Notes: a model not told the origin generated them from the sequence alone. DNA of 64,000 bases from Isoetes taiwanensis (GCA_021234155.1 JAJEKV010000062.1:2951305-3015304), one strand, 5' to 3'. Shown: positions 19,635 through 32,620, numbered from the stretch's first letter. A program made the numbers and translations.

Positions 19635-22600
19635 GTTTGCTGAGACCTGATAGCAGATCACGTCAATGATATAACTATGACTCCCCTATACGTTGCTTCT
19701 CCAACTACAAGTTAAAATTTTGGCAATGTACTTCATTCCGATCCTGATTTGTAATCACATTAGTAAAGCCATGCCATTTGCTTGTGTGCTCATTTATGGG
19801 AAGGAATAATGAGCACATGAGCAAAAGGTATGAACAAAGAGGAAGCTTGGTTGATAAATGATAAAAATGTTGGTTCTCAAAACAGGCTCTCAAGAAATCA
19901 AGCTTAGACCGCCAAAGCCTTATTCTTATCCCGTTCCACGACATAGCTCTGCATTGCCACTTCATAACTCTTTTTCTTATTCCATAGCCATAGCTTAAGG
20001 ACAAAATCCAAATTGAATTCTGTCTCATTCGACATGGAGGGCTGCTCAGAGCGTATTTACTGAAGACTGAAACATTGATCATTTTTTATATGCAAATTAT
20101 AGAACATGTATATATATTCAATGTTTGTGGCTAAAAAGGATTTGAAAGCATGGAAAAACGCGCCATGCTAAGATAGTTTAATGAACTTTTGAATGCGAGA
20201 TCGAGCCCAAAACAAGAAGACAGGTGTAAGGAAGAGGGGTCGCACCTGGGACAATGGATTTGGAATTGGCTATGTCGCAGTATACAGGGATCACGGGTCT
20301 CCTGGTTTGCACCTGCGCCTCTGGCCAACCCTAACTTGGGATTTTTTTAGGGCTCCTTGAAAATACATTAGCCGCAAATCACATTCTTGGATCTCTGCAG
20401 CACGTCTCTGCGCTTCAACCTGGCATATCCATGCACGAGACAAGTCCGTTTCCAGCTTCAGCTACTCTGTTCTGAACTACAGACAACACCAACCAACAAA
20501 GCCTTTTTTCAAAGCATTTTTTATTACTGCCACACCTGTGCACCTGTAAGACACAGTACGTTCTGCCGCAGGCGATTCATGCAAGAGCTCCAAATCGCTG
20601 TGCTTTGTCCATTCAATCCTAAAAGCACGATAGCATAAAAGCTTGCTCCGGGGGTATGAATCATTCTGCTACTTCTGCATCAAAGCTTAATGCATGTGGC
20701 AGTATTGTTTTCAGTGCAATTCAATGAGCTTGGCTCACGAGAAGGCCCCATTCTCCCCTGCCTGCCATAGCTACGAGTGACGAAAAAGACGTATTTACAA
20801 AGTAGCTAACAAATGGCTCATCCAGCAGCTAGACGTGTTTTGCTTTTGCTAATTTGTTTTGCTAATTTGTTATGTCCTAGGTAAATTTCTATTTCACCTT
20901 AGAGCGCCTCACATATAAATTTTCAGGTATTCACATGCAGTTCATCTGAGACGGCCGGTTTGACGTCTGCTGGAGCAGTTTACACCTGAGCGTCTCGAAC
21001 GGCTTGACGTCCGGCAAAAACTTGCCGGTGACATGTGAGACGTCCCTTACAGAAGAAATTATTAAATGACCTCACCCCTTGTTATGTCCTTTTAGATATA
21101 ACCATCAAACCATATGCCATAAATGTAGGTTATCCACTCTGAGTGAGTCTGCTTCCCATTTATCAACCATATTTCTGGAAAATCAGTCCTCCATCAAGCA
21201 CCCTTTGGAATTTGCCATGCTAATCTTGTCTGTATAGTTCCGCTCTTATTGAATTTCCCAAGGACAGTCTTTGGAATTTGCTTCTTCTAGCTATGGCTAC
21301 TAGGAAGAATGTGGGGAGGTTGGATTTGGGATAAGTGATTATTTGGAATTTGCCCCCTATAGCTATGGCTACTCAATGGGGAGGTCGGTTGGGGATAAGT
21401 GGCTCCATTCCAAAGTGTGAACTCCATAGTGGGAGATCATTCACAAGTGTCCCATCTTAGATCTTGCCATCAAACACTACATTTCTTATCAAATGGTGTG
21501 GTCTTGGTTGTTGGTCCTTTTGATAGGGGTAATGTTCCGTGTAGGGCATCATTGGGGTAAGTGCTTCGTCAGGTCGTTAAGAAATGTCGTCCGGGGGAGC
21601 ATTCACCCTATGTAATGAAGGGGGGGAAGGATATTTGCTAAATTTGAGTGATTGTGATGAGGCCACATGGCGATTTTCTAACAATCTTAGAAGGGAAAAA
21701 GAATTACAGCATTTATCTATGTATGAAATTGGGTGAAATATCCTCCCGCTCTCATTACAATTGACTGGCTGCTGAGAATTTTTTAATTTAAGGGCATTAG
21801 TGCCCTTCATGAGCAAGTTCTTCAAGGTATACATGATAAATTGCCCAAGGCGTATAGGTAGTTGCTCTTTTTGACTAAGAAAAGAATATGTTTTATTCAT
21901 AAATAGGTCTTATTTGGATAAGTTTGTCCATTGATTGAGAAAATTGACCCTAATCACCTGAGGATTGTATAGGCATTGCTAGTGGGGCATATTGATCAAT
22001 GATCACCTCATATTGCGGTTCTCTTTGAACATTCTCATGAATTCATGGCTTTGACACATAGGTTTGCCTTCTTCTTGGTGGTGGCTTTCATGGAAGAAGA
22101 TACCTTTTTACATCCTTCGAGTTATGGCATCATTAAATGAGAAGCTCCTTACTATCAATCAACTCCATCTAACCTACTTGACCCTCTGTCCCAAGCACGC
22201 CTCCTCCCTTTGTGGCAATGGAGATCGAGGTCGAGCCCATCGGTTAGTGTGCTTTACTTGACATTCCTTGTGTTGAAATAGTACCAGACATAGTTAGGCA
22301 CATGCTTTGTTGACACATAAGGTAAGGAATGTCAATGTAAAATACACTGGGGATCTTTTTATTTTATTTTATTATTTTCTCTCTCTCTCTCTCTCTCCCC
22401 CCCCATTTTGCCCTGGGGGGAGGGGGGGTCGCTTTCTTTAAACCTCACTCTTGACTGCCCTCAAAATGAAATCTAAGATTTCAAAACCTTTTGTTTCTTA
22501 TGTGGCAATGGGGATTGAAGACACCAGGATTGGTTATATATCTCTCATTATCCATCCGGACAATGTTTACTCTGATCTACATGTACTCTTCATGTTGTAT

Positions 22601-23630
22601 GTTTACAACAATGAAGGTGTCTACAGCATAGAATTTTAGTATAGCCTTTTTAAATGACACCTTACACTAGTCAATATCATGTTCTTACATTTGATCTCCC
22701 AATGTAATTAACCAATTTTAAAAGCACGCATCCAATAGTACTTGCAATCGTCTTATGAAATAGTAGGGAGACACCGGAATGATATTACTTGTACCAGAGG
22801 TATTACAACAACATTCTATAGCAATGTTTGAAACATGTACAATATTGGACAAGAGTCAATTGCGCATCAAGGTGCATGTCAACATAGGATAAATGATTTA
22901 GATGAATATTCTCCTAAAATTGACATATTGATGTTTCTTGTTGGCCTATGTATTATAAGATTTATTTGTACATGTCATCATACCTACTACCTTTTTCTCT
23001 TTTTCCATTTGTTTATTTTGTGAAAAATCTTGTTCTAAATCTAGCACATAATAATATCATTTCCTGCACATGCATTGGTGATAGAAAAATCATCTAAATT
23101 GCAACTTGAAAAAGGTAAGAAAACTACATAAGTATCTCACATGTGGTCGTGATAGAAAATCAACTTCAGAAATTGAAAAGGGTAAGAAAACTACATAAGT
23201 ATCAAATATTCGATTCCTATATGTAATTTGGCCATGTCTATTTGTCCTATATGCATGTACAACATTAAAATACTATCTACCTATATGCATGTACAACATT
23301 ATATATGGCCGTTTTAAAAAGTTCACCGCGTAGTAGGGTAAAAGGAATTGTTATGAATTATTCTTTAAGGGAAACATAAGTTAACAAGCATTATAAATTA
23401 GGATTCTGTATAATACATGCAAAAGGGAGCAAATTGCATGTTAAACCTGGCTTAATAAAATGGCCATTGTAGTGTGGTTACTTGAAAAGCAATAATGGCT
23501 ACAACTATCATTAAATATAATGACTCAAGAAAGCAAAATACATGGTGATTCTTGCTTAGTTAAATGGCAATCAAGGTATGGTTGCTTGAAAAGCAATAAT
23601 GGCGGCAACATTTCACTAAATATAATGGCT
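19635..23630. other. upstream region of pectinesterase and anonymous DNA with local duplications
   Basis: No gene is recognised in these 4 kb. Local duplications are visible. A 65-bp pair with AGCTATGGCTACT lies at about 21263-21395. A pair with GGTAAGAAAACTACATAAGT lies at 23110-23195, and CTATATGCATGTACAACATT repeats near 23248 and 23280. A pair of about 115 bp with TTGAAAAGCAATAATGGC lies at 23450-23635. A C/T-rich and G-rich low-complexity tract spans 22375-22432. Confidence 0.45.
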
Positions 23631-23639
23631 CAATCATGT

Positions 23640-25520
23640 CATTGAAAGTGGTTCACCTTGTAGTGAGGTGCCAATACAAACAGACCCAGGAATGGTTATA
23701 ACAAAGGCAGATGTCACTAAAAGATTGCAACATCGTGCAAATGGCAAGGTTATAAATCTAGATGGCATGCAGGCAGAATTGTTAAGGTGGGTTGGACCAC
23801 AGATTGTACCCGTCCTCAGTAGTTTGTTCAATAGGTCCCTTCTAGAAGGCTTTCCCTCATAATGGATTGTCAATGGAGTTGTCCCAATACATAAGGCGAG
23901 TCGATCCACACTGCCCTGCCAACACTAGATAATCATGGCCAATTCATTGTTGACAAAACTGTTGGCCGGTATTCTTGAGCAGCAATTGACGGCATGGGCA
24001 ATGGAAATAGAGTTACGCACACTTGTATAGGCAGGTTTAGGCATAAATACTCCACCATATTTTCACATTGCACGACTTGATAATAGACAATAGAAACAAA
24101 CAACAAGATTTGTATTGCTTTGTGGACTTTTCCAAAGCTTTTGACATGGTCCATAGGGAGAAGCTGTAGAAAAGATTGATCAATGCGGTTGGGAGTCTTC
24201 AAGAATTGCAAAATGCAGTATACATGCTCTATGAAAGATGCTCAGGTCGATGCCACTCTCAGAGTGAGTCATCAACAGTAGTATTGGAGTCTGCCAAGGA
24301 TGCTTACTCTTTTCTACGATGTTTGGATTGCATATTGATCAGCTTGAGGATTGGCTTACACAGCATGAGGGGAGCGAGGACTTGTTCACCATATCATCCG
24401 AGCAGCTAATATATGTAGATAACATGAATTTCATATCCTACACCCCAGCGAGTTTGCAGCAGCATCTGGATGCACTGAGTACTGCCACTGGAATGCACAT
24501 AAATTGGCCAAAATCAAGATGCTCCTAGTGTAGTGCAAATGTACAAGTACCTAGGAGTGGAGTTCACTACTACCACATATTGGAATACTTGTATTAGCAA
24601 TGGGTAACTACAGGCTGGGAAGGCTTCCTATGCAATGTAGAATAACTACCATAGAGTAGATCTGTACAATTGATCACATCAGTCGCACTCATTCAAGATG
24701 GTGGAGTCGATGCTTCTGTATGGAATAGAATTAAGTATGGGGATCAATGGTATCATTTACCACTTGGGGTGACTTGTACGAAGTACAGAAAGCATTTATG
24801 ACTCGAGCACTTGGAGTCAAGTCCATAGTCCTATGCAAGAGACTAGTTTCTACCTCTTTAAAGAGCTGCTTTGGAACTTCACGTCATATATTGTCAGAAG
24901 GTGTTAAGCATCAGAGACTCATGCCTTCTAAACCTCGCTTACACAATGGCCATGGGTTCACAAAGCCTTAAAGTCTATGGAAAGGAGAAACGAGCCATCT
25001 GATTCTCCAAATAAAATGTGCAGGAGCATAGGTGCCAAGGAACGAGGGTGCGTACATGTGCATAACAATGAGGATCACAATGCTTTGGAGTTGATAAAAA
25101 CATCGAAAATAGGGTCTACCAATGTTGTTAGCTGGGAGTTATTGAAAGAGTGTTATATTCTTCAGAATTGCCGATCATTTTCACCTATTCTAGATGATAT
25201 GACGGGTTGGTTACACCAAACTAACTCCTACATGTGATGTCGAACATGCCTTCGATAAGAGCACTGCCTCTTACATTTAGAAGATACTGGACATGCTGGC
25301 TCCATTGTGCCCCTCATCATTACATTGACATGTGCAAATATACAATTTATCAGCAAGCATACTGCTAAGGTTTTTCTCTAGAAAACCATTCATGATGGGG
25401 TCCTTTTTAATCCTGGACAATAATAAGTTATATATTATTTATTTGTTTGTTTGAGTCCCATAGGCCATGTGGTCTCCTTGGACAACAAGATCCAATTCAA
25501 TTCTATTCAATTATTATTAT
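23640..25520 (+). mobile_element. LINE relic (RT to 3' end)
   Basis: Reverse transcriptase motifs can be read in scattered plus frames. HRANGKVINLDGMQAELLRW occurs near 23733-23790 and NGVVPIHK near 23873. VDFSKAF occurs near 24120, CQGCLLFSTMFGLHIDQLED near 24290-24350, LIYVDNMNF (a changed Y-x-D-D) near 24408 and YKYLGVEFTTTTYW near 24545-24585. The 3' end shows TTCTATTCAATTATTATTATA near 25490-25520 in place of a pure poly(A). Many stops show an old copy. The same family appears on the minus strand at about 28.0-28.95 kb. Confidence 0.65.
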
Positions 25521-25699
25521 ATTATAAATTAATGCTCTTGTAGTTTGGTACTACATCTAACCTTCATTTGATATATCCCTCAATTTATCATTAGAAACTG
25601 TCAAAAGACACAAAACAAGCTCAAACCCTCACAAACTGCATCAAATCCCATCCAGTTAGAAGAAGAAGAGATTTTAACGTCACGCCAGTTAGAGTATAA

Positions 25700-25925
25700 A
25701 TGTTAGTCTTTAATATCTAAGACCATCACCACAACTATCGAAGTCTTTTAACATCCAAGACCATCACCACAAGTATGGAATCTACCATGCGCATCATCGC
25801 ACCTGGCACTTAAATTCTCCACGGCCATATCAAAGTAATATATCACATTGAATCCCACGCCAAATTCTCCACGGACATATCAAGATATTATATCATACTG
25901 AATCCCACACTAGTGTGGATATAAG
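25700..25925. repeat. two short local duplications
   Basis: AAGACCATCACCACAA(C/G)TAT occurs twice (near 25730 and 25760). A longer pair with AATTCTCCACGG and CATATCAA, followed by ATTGAATCCCAC or CTGAATCCCAC, occurs near 25814-25860 and 25862-25912. No gene is present. Confidence 0.6.
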
Positions 25926-25944
25926 AAATTGTAGAGCATCAAGT

Positions 25945-26090
25945 ATAAAAGAATAGAATAGAATTAAATAAGCTTTTATTATCCTCGGATATGAGGTCTA
26001 TTGGACCCAATACAAGAAAGAGAGCACAACAAGACCATGACAATCTAGCATTAAAAAAAGTCGATAGTAAAAACTGTACATCTTAACATT
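25945..26090 (-). mobile_element. truncated LINE-type 3' tail
   Basis: On the minus strand TATTGGGTCCAATAGACCTC and AATAAAAGCTTATTTAATTC are followed by TCTATTCTATTC. This is the same kind of short pentanucleotide tail seen at the ends of other LINE fragments in this window (25.5, 42.28 and 53.39 kb). There is no coding sequence. The interior end is not defined. Confidence 0.4.
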
Positions 26091-26464
26091 TATATATGTC
26101 AATGTAATGATGAATGACTTATTTCATCTCGATCGTCAAGAATCTCTAGGATATAGGATGATAATACCATTATTGTAGGCATTTGCAAGAGCAAATGTGG
26201 TTCATTAGGTGTAATCAAGTCAAAATATCGTGCTCGCATTGTTGTAAACAATGTGCAGCCCTAAAGGGTATGGTATTCATCTTCAATAGCTTCCATCCGG
26301 CAACATTGGTATATCCTATTTTCAAGCTTCTCCTAGCCCCATCTGCTTGTTTCAATTTTGAGGTGGTGTGCACCAATGCAAAAGGAAGCAATTGTTCTAT
26401 GCTTCTTCATGGCCAAATGTGGTAATAGATACTGTTTTGGGCCATGCAAATGTGGGACAGATTT

Positions 26465-27775
26465 TATAGTCAACTAGATAAAATTGCAATTTAAATAATC
26501 ACACTGATCTCCAAACAACTTGGTCTAGATAGTGAATATTGAGATTGAATCAAAACTGCAATGCAAATATCACAACCCTTGATTGTCACTGTTCATATGG
26601 TATTGACCAAGGAATTATTCATTGTTGAGCTCCGGGAGCTCAAGACTGATAGACCTTTAGTAGCTTCATTCACAGAATGCCTTAATCACATACATGTTTC
26701 ATAGTTTTATATGAGCTCTAGTGGTTCTCCTCTCAAATTAAAGATCTCGAGCATTCTAGCCACTTCAACCTGTAGGCTCCCGTCTCCATAGATGATGTCT
26801 TGAAAATATCAGGATGATATAATACCTCAATATTTTGTCCAATTCCTCTTCTTCCCCATTGTTCACATTTTTGCAGCATTAGTAGATGTTGTACTTCTTT
26901 CCCTACCTCTTCCCCACTCTTTGCTACATTTTCTGCCTAGTATGAAAGATTGATCATAATTTGAAAATGCACGAGCTATAGACATTACCTGATGGTCCTT
27001 GATAGTGACTACTCCTACTGCCTCCAAGTTTGCAACGAATCAAACTTCTGAAAAATTTCAGTAATATTATCTTCATTATAGAATTTTAGATTCCTCGACT
27101 CTCAATCCAAACATCTAACTAGAAAAATGTCTTGTTTTCATAAGTTACAATCAGATATTTCTATATAGCTCTAGGATTCATACCTTCAGCCTTTAGAAGT
27201 ATACTAGTTCCCAGCTTAACTATGACAATACTTTTTGCCTCGATTAACTTTGCAGTTACACTTCCTTCTGAACTAGTTACCTCAATGGTACTATCACTTC
27301 AGTTTGTGCTTGAACTATTGTAGTAAGCTGATTGCCTCACTTTTGCCATTGGATTCACTGATTTGCTACATTTCATCTGCATCTCTAGTCACATAGGTCC
27401 ATAGATCTTCCTTAAAACTTAATCTTTTCTTTCCAAACCTAGAATCCCTCTGTTCTTTGAAGCACATCAATAACACTTAGTAGAAAAGCTCCCAATCTAG
27501 TTGACATAATGCTCTGATAGCAAATGAAGGCAACTAGATAGAACTACAATTTAAATAGTCACAATGATCTCCAAACAACTTGGTCTAGATAGTGAATATT
27601 GAGATTGAATCAAAACTGCAATGCAAATATCACAACCATTGAATGTCACTATTCATATGGTATTGACCAAGGTACTATTCATATGTTGACCTCTAAGAGC
27701 TCAAGCCTGCTAGACCTTTAATAGCTTCATTTTACAAGATGCCTTAATCATATAAAAGTTTCTTAGTTTTATAGA
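26465..27775 (-). mobile_element. mini-copia (non-autonomous LTR element) with two degenerate LTRs
   Basis: Two direct repeats of about 245 bp (about 26470-26712 and 27531-27772; shared CTCCAAACAACTTGGTCTAG and ATGGTATTGACCAAGG) flank about 820 bases. Next to the right-hand repeat the minus strand reads TTTGCTATCAGAGCATT, one base from the initiator tRNA-Met primer-binding site, so the element lies on the minus strand. The interior starts with a decayed gag. LGAFLLSVIDVLQRTEGF and VWKEKIKF resemble the copia gag at 43.1 kb (FGASLLSSIDVYKGGPSFQ and VWKDAIKH). No pol is present. It is therefore a small deletion derivative of a related copia family. Confidence 0.65.
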
Positions 27776-27999
27776 GCCAGATCCGGCCGCTTAGGCGCTG
27801 ATCTCATCGCTCATGACCTCATGCATCATCGATTCATCATCTCAGGAACTTGCCCTAAATTTGAATTACATTTGGCTCGAATTCATTTGACCGAGCACTA
27901 TTTCCATATATAAATTTTAAACCATTGAGTATTCATGTAAATAAGTCCTTTAACCATTGAGTATCCTTAGAAATAAACTAGGGCAATGATGCAACTCCA

Positions 28000-28950
28000 C
28001 AAACCATCTTCACCATTGTATTCTTCGACTTGCATGTATATGTTCAATTGTATCTCTTCAGTGTTGTTTACAAATGAATTAACATGAACATTTCCATGAT
28101 TTACTCTTATAGTATGTTGTTTTGGCTTTTTCCAGAGCACTAGCATCCTAAACCTCACCAAGAAGGATGTGCCAAGATATAGCTTCAAGTGAGTATGATA
28201 TTCATAATTCTCTACCTATACATCATTGTCTTTGGACATTCTATCTAAAGAACCTATATTGCATGTTTCTCCTTTCAACGGGCTTTAAGCTGCTATGGAC
28301 CCATGGCCATTGTGTAGGCTTAGGGAGCCACATGCATCCCATGTTTACCACCTTTTGGCAATGTAGTATTGGCAATAGGGTTTCTGGACCAATTCCAAAT
28401 CTTTCCAAGTGATAAGCGGTATCACTAGCCCACATATTTCAATTCCATATCAAAAGACTAGTCCCACCAAAACCCTCAACAATTGTGCTTGATGGAACCA
28501 ATTGTAGAGCTATGCTTTGTGGCAATTTTTTTGCAAAACACAGAGTGCCTTCCAGTCTGTCGTCACTTGTTGTTGAATATATGTGTCCAGTATGTGGTGG
28601 TAGTGAACTCTACTCTGAGATATTTGTATGTTTGTACCACCTCTACATTTCGACTATGATAAGTGAAGTGGGATTGTTAATGTTGCCTAGAAGATGATTT
28701 GAGGAGTACCTTGGTCTCTACTAAGTTGATTTGCATTTTAGTATTCTGGCAAAAAATGCTCAGTGCATCCAGATGTTTTTTAAAGGACTTAAATATATTA
28801 TCATGAGACGGATCAAGATACATCAAGGAAGAACTGTAATATGTATAACCCTAGTAGACAAAATGCTCTGCTAAGTAGAGCTACCCATAAACAGGCAATG
28901 TCAAATAGGTTATCCTACTTTGAGGTGCTCAGTGGCCTCATCATAATGTA
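28000..28950 (-). mobile_element. LINE relic, minus strand, same family as 23.6-25.5 kb
   Basis: The minus strand reads KMQINLVETKVLLKSSS near 28690-28740, VEFTTTTYWTHIF near 28590 and FDMELKYVG near 28430. It then shows a stretch with PTQWPWVHSSLKPVERRN near 28280-28330. These line up with YKYLGVEFTTTTYW and LHNGHGFTKP of the plus-strand copy at 24.5-24.96 kb. It is heavily mutated and not functional. Confidence 0.5.
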
Positions 28951-29055
28951 TAGTCGCTTTATCTTCAATTGACATCTTATTATTATTCCATTGTATACTA
29001 GGAAGTCAAGATGATACATGAGATATTATCTTCACATCAAAGTATGCAAACCAAA

Positions 29056-29448
29056 CAAACCATTAACATCCAACATATAAAAATTAAATCCCCCCTAAAA
29101 CCCCCTGTGGTTTGGGTGCATATTCACACGGGGGGTGACTCCGGGCATCGAGAGCTATTGGATGGGCATATTCATGAGTTATGCTTTGATTTGGACCGTA
29201 GATAGCGATCCTCGTTTGTAGGATATGCTCGTACAAGTTTTTTTATACTGTATAGCAAGACTTGTAAAATACTATAAGGTTTAGTGCAATATACTTAATG
29301 GTGTTGATTTCAAACATGTATTATACCATTTTAGGCAGTATAAAAAGGGCTCTCGCTACCCTACGTCACCCCCCGTGTGAATATGCACCCAAACCACAGG
29401 GGGTTTTAGGGGGGATTTAATTTTTATATGTTGGATGTTAATGGTTTG
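29056..29448. mobile_element. fold-back/MITE-like element with perfect 84-bp inverted arms
   Basis: The left arm 29056-29139 (starting CAAACCATTAACATCC, ending CACACGGGGGGTGAC) and the right arm 29365-29448 are exact reverse complements over 84 bases, separated by a 225-bp centre. The arms include a C-run and a G-run (CCCCCCTAAAACCCCC). There is no transposase and no clear target duplication. Perfect arms point to recent formation or ongoing arm correction. A diverged third copy of the right arm lies at 29495-29577. Confidence 0.9.
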
Positions 29449-29494
29449 TGTTGCAAAAAAAAAAAATTTCGGGGCCTTAGGGACGTCCCCCCCC

Positions 29495-29577
29495 CCCGGG
29501 TGTGAATATGCACCCAAACCATAAGGGGTTTTAAGAGGATTTTAATTTAAAAGTGTTTTATGTAATGGTTTGTGTTG
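29495..29577. repeat. diverged extra copy of the fold-back arm
   Basis: GGGTGTGAATATGCACCCAA, then a GGGGTTTTAAGAGG-like stretch and TAATGGTTTGTGTTG, repeat the right arm of the neighbouring fold-back element with about ten or more changes. It follows a run of nine C. CCCCTTCGGGGCC and CGGGGCCTTAGGGACG lie on its two sides. Confidence 0.75.
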
Positions 29578-29579
29578 TC

Positions 29580-30720
29580 TAAAAATTGTTTTTGCCCCTT
29601 CGGGGCCTTGGAGATGGACAACATAACAACAAAAAATGATAGCAATTGTGGAGCCTCAAAAAAGGTCAACAGGTTATTAAAGTAATTTAGAAGAGTTATC
29701 AATAGAATAAAGAACATTTGTTAAGAAGATGACCGTTAGGTCATGTCATGGAGATTGAACCCAACATATCCTTGTGCTTTATTTTAACACTAACAACTTT
29801 GAATCAAACAATTTAAACTTAATGACATGAAGTTTCAATAGTGCAAATGTGTTTTGCTTTAGCACTAAGGCCTTTGAGTCCAACCATTTAAACTCAATGA
29901 ATGTGAAGGTACATAAAACTAAGCATTTGCTTGATAATCAGAATTTAATTTGAAACAACTTTAAGCAAAGTGTGAACCTGCTCATTGCAACACGCCAAAT
30001 TATATATGTTTCAAGCTTTCTTGCCAATTCTAGTCCCTAAACATTAGGCGGCCAACAGATAAGTCATGACTAAGATCCAAATGCGAGATGCATTAGTGAA
30101 AGGATAGAAAATAAAGAGGCACAAACAAAAATTTTAGAATTCAAACCAGAATTCATTTGAGGCTTTCATCACCTGTCGCTTTTGAATTTGATCACAATAA
30201 AACAAATAGAACATAAGTAAAAGTTACCATAAAGATAGAGCAGATTGATCCCATTATTCTGAAAGTCATAAAGTTTGCAACACCCATACACAAACATTTT
30301 TCAACTGGAATTTAACAGCAGCCTTTGGCCTCCATGGATTCTTGTGGTGAGAAACCAAAGTGGGAAACTTTTCTGCTTGTTAGCACAATGATCTAGAAGC
30401 CTTGGAATTTGCTTAATAACTACCTCAAAATCTAAAAATGCATGGTAATTTTTTGCAAGCTTCATTCGGAATGAGCCATAAAACAATATCCAATAGCACA
30501 ATCCTGTATTAATCAGCTGGTAGGATGTGAAAGCCTACCAAACCCGGCCGAAAAATTACTATTTTAACATAGATAACTTAACCAAACATATCCATATCAT
30601 AGACTATCAAAAAGATCTCAGAGAGAGCTTTCCAACGCAATAAAAATCATCTCAAATAGAGCTCTGGACCAAAAGTTATGATAAGAAATGTGTTGCCGGC
30701 GGGGAAACTGCACTATATGC
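29580..30720. other. stretch without a recognisable gene
   Basis: AT-rich DNA with only short open frames. I see no motif, RNA gene or clear element here. Confidence 0.4.
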
Positions 30721-30726
30721 GCCCTT

Positions 30727-30930
30727 CAAGCCCTTCATGTGCCCATTATGCACCACACACACAAAAAGAGGGCTTTTGTTGTGAGCCATTGGTTGTTGAC
30801 CATTGAAAAAAAAAAGCTAAAATCAATGGCCCTTCATGTGCCCATTATGCACCACACGCACAAAAAAAGGGCTTTTGTTGTGACCCATTGGTTGTTGACC
30901 ATTGAAAAAAAAAAGGCTAAAATCAATGGC
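30727..30930. repeat. 102-bp tandem duplication
   Basis: Two adjacent copies (about 30727-30828 and 30829-30930) begin GCCCTTCATGTGCCCATTAT and end GCTAAAATCAATG. They differ by a handful of bases, for example CACACACA versus CACGCACA and GAGCC versus GACCC. No gene is present. Confidence 0.85.
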
Positions 30931-31399
30931 TCAGAAATGATGCACTCTAGATGTACGCATTAGTACATCCATTTGAATACATCACGAAATCATAGGAAAA
31001 CCTTAGTGAAAAGCGTACAAAAACACAAAAAAAACCCTTGTTATTGTGGTAGATATTGACAGTCATCCATTTGGTTTGATGCCATGACATCTTCAAACAT
31101 CAATCATCACTACCATCGGACATGGCCTCATCAGAAACATGGACACATTCAAAGTCTGTACACACAAAGGGTCAACTTTAAGAGGAGCAATGGGTCAAGA
31201 AGCATGTGTAACACCAAGAGCACATGTGATAGAAGATGAGCTCTACTCCTAGATAAGCAAAGGAGAAAGAACTAAAGGTTGAACATGAATAGAAGTTCTT
31301 TGAGTGTCTGTCTGAACCTGAGGTTAGATGTCATGTCAAAAAGAAGCAAAAGCCTCATGTTTAGGACACAAGCAATCCAATTCTAGACCATTCAGCAGC

Positions 31400-32418
31400 T
31401 CGAGGTCTAGATTTTTATAGCATAAGCCACTCTTCACCATAATGCAATTTGGCAATAGTGAGCCAAGTGGTAATTCTAATGCCATTCATAATAGAATGAG
31501 GAATATGTGTTCTAAGCCCATTCGCAATGGAAACCAAAAATTGATGAGCCATCAAATTAGGAGATATGTTAGGAATTGAAAACCAGCATGGAAAAAGAGG
31601 AGAGCTGAAGACCCGTAATAGATGAGCCAATCAGATAAGAAGTCGCATAAAATCTAGATTATCACCAATAAAGTATCCAGTCACTGCACACGAAGATAAG
31701 TTCTTAGCACATCTAACATGTGCCTGATGATCCACTTCCAACATGGGAATTCCAGAAGCTTGAACAACATTTTGACAGTCAGACTGGTAAAACACATCAT
31801 GAGGGGTAGTTCTTATAGTAACTGGGACTATCGAGGTTTTAAAGTATCTAACATTGCAGTCAATTCTTTTTTGCACCCCTCAAATAAAACTTGCAAAGCT
31901 GCTGAGCATAAGCCTTTCTAGGGGCCCCATTACAGATCCTTACACATCCAATTACTAAACTGCTAAAATGACATTCTTGATATAGAGTCAGCGAACAGCA
32001 CTAATTGAAGCCTGAGGAGCAACATTAGAAGTAGAGGCCAACCTAACTATGAATAGAACCCTAGCCTATAGCAAGAACACTTACAGAGAGTCCCTTTCTT
32101 GAAGATATAACTCTTCTTCATCAAAGGAGATGTATTTGCTATTGATTTGCTTACATCAGCCTTTAAACTGAGTATATTGAACATTCTGCATGGCTTTAAA
32201 AGCACTAGGCAATTGAATAATAGGAGCACTTGCCATATCTTCCTGTGTGATTTGAGGAGAATCATGTGCCGACAAAACAGAAGTAGCCCTCCATTGATTC
32301 ATGGCCCACTTTAATGCTTCTTTGGCTTTCCATCCCATCTCGTATAAGAGGGCCAAAAGTAAGCACGCCAATTCCGGCCCCTAAGTTGAAAGTGAATCCT
32401 ACCAAAAGTAATACTATT
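31400..32418 (-). other. unidentified minus-strand coding-like region
   Basis: Several minus-strand stretches look protein-like but broken. One contains CAVTGYFIGDNLDFMRLL (about 31640-31690). Another contains PLFPCWFSIPNISPNLMAHQ (about 31540-31600). A third contains YEMGWKAKEALKWAMNQW (about 32285-32345). The last is repeated on the plus strand at about 41645-41718 (YEMGRKAQEALKQAMNQW). I do not recognise the family. Gag-like or ORF1-like sequence of a retroelement is possible. Confidence 0.3.
32340..32418 (-). repeat. left inverted flank of the short-LTR cluster
   Basis: The 55 bases next to the first LTR (CGCCAATTCCGGCCCCTAA … ACCAAAAGTAATACTATTT) are the reverse complement, with two or three changes, of 41587-41641 beyond the last LTR. 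Homology continues outward with a short gap. It marks an inverted duplication rather than a normal target duplication. Confidence 0.8.
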
Positions 32419-32617
32419 TGTAAGGAACCTTAGGACAAAACGAGATATATGTTTATACATATATTTGTACAGTATTTTTCTACGTGTCTTTTGGTTCATG
32501 TCTTTTCACATGGACAAAAGGCCACAATTTTGTACATTTTTGTTAACTTGAATAAGAGATGTAGTTTAGATACTGTGCTCTCTGCATGGATGCATCTCTT
32601 GTTCCTTGTTCATTACA
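32419..32617 (+). repeat. 5' LTR of the short-LTR family
   Basis: A 199-bp segment starts TGTAAGGAACCTTAGGAC and ends TTGTTCATTACA. It is followed by TGGTATCAGAGC (32621-32632), complementary to the 3' end of initiator tRNA-Met. Further copies lie at 38885-39079 and 41365-41564, with half-copies at about 34433-34520, 35568-35660 and 39393-39447. Confidence 0.85.
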
Positions 32618-32620
32618 TTT

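Noticed and set aside
30688-30963. Repetitive 91-codon plus-strand frame
   Set aside because: It only reflects the 102-bp tandem duplication staying in frame.
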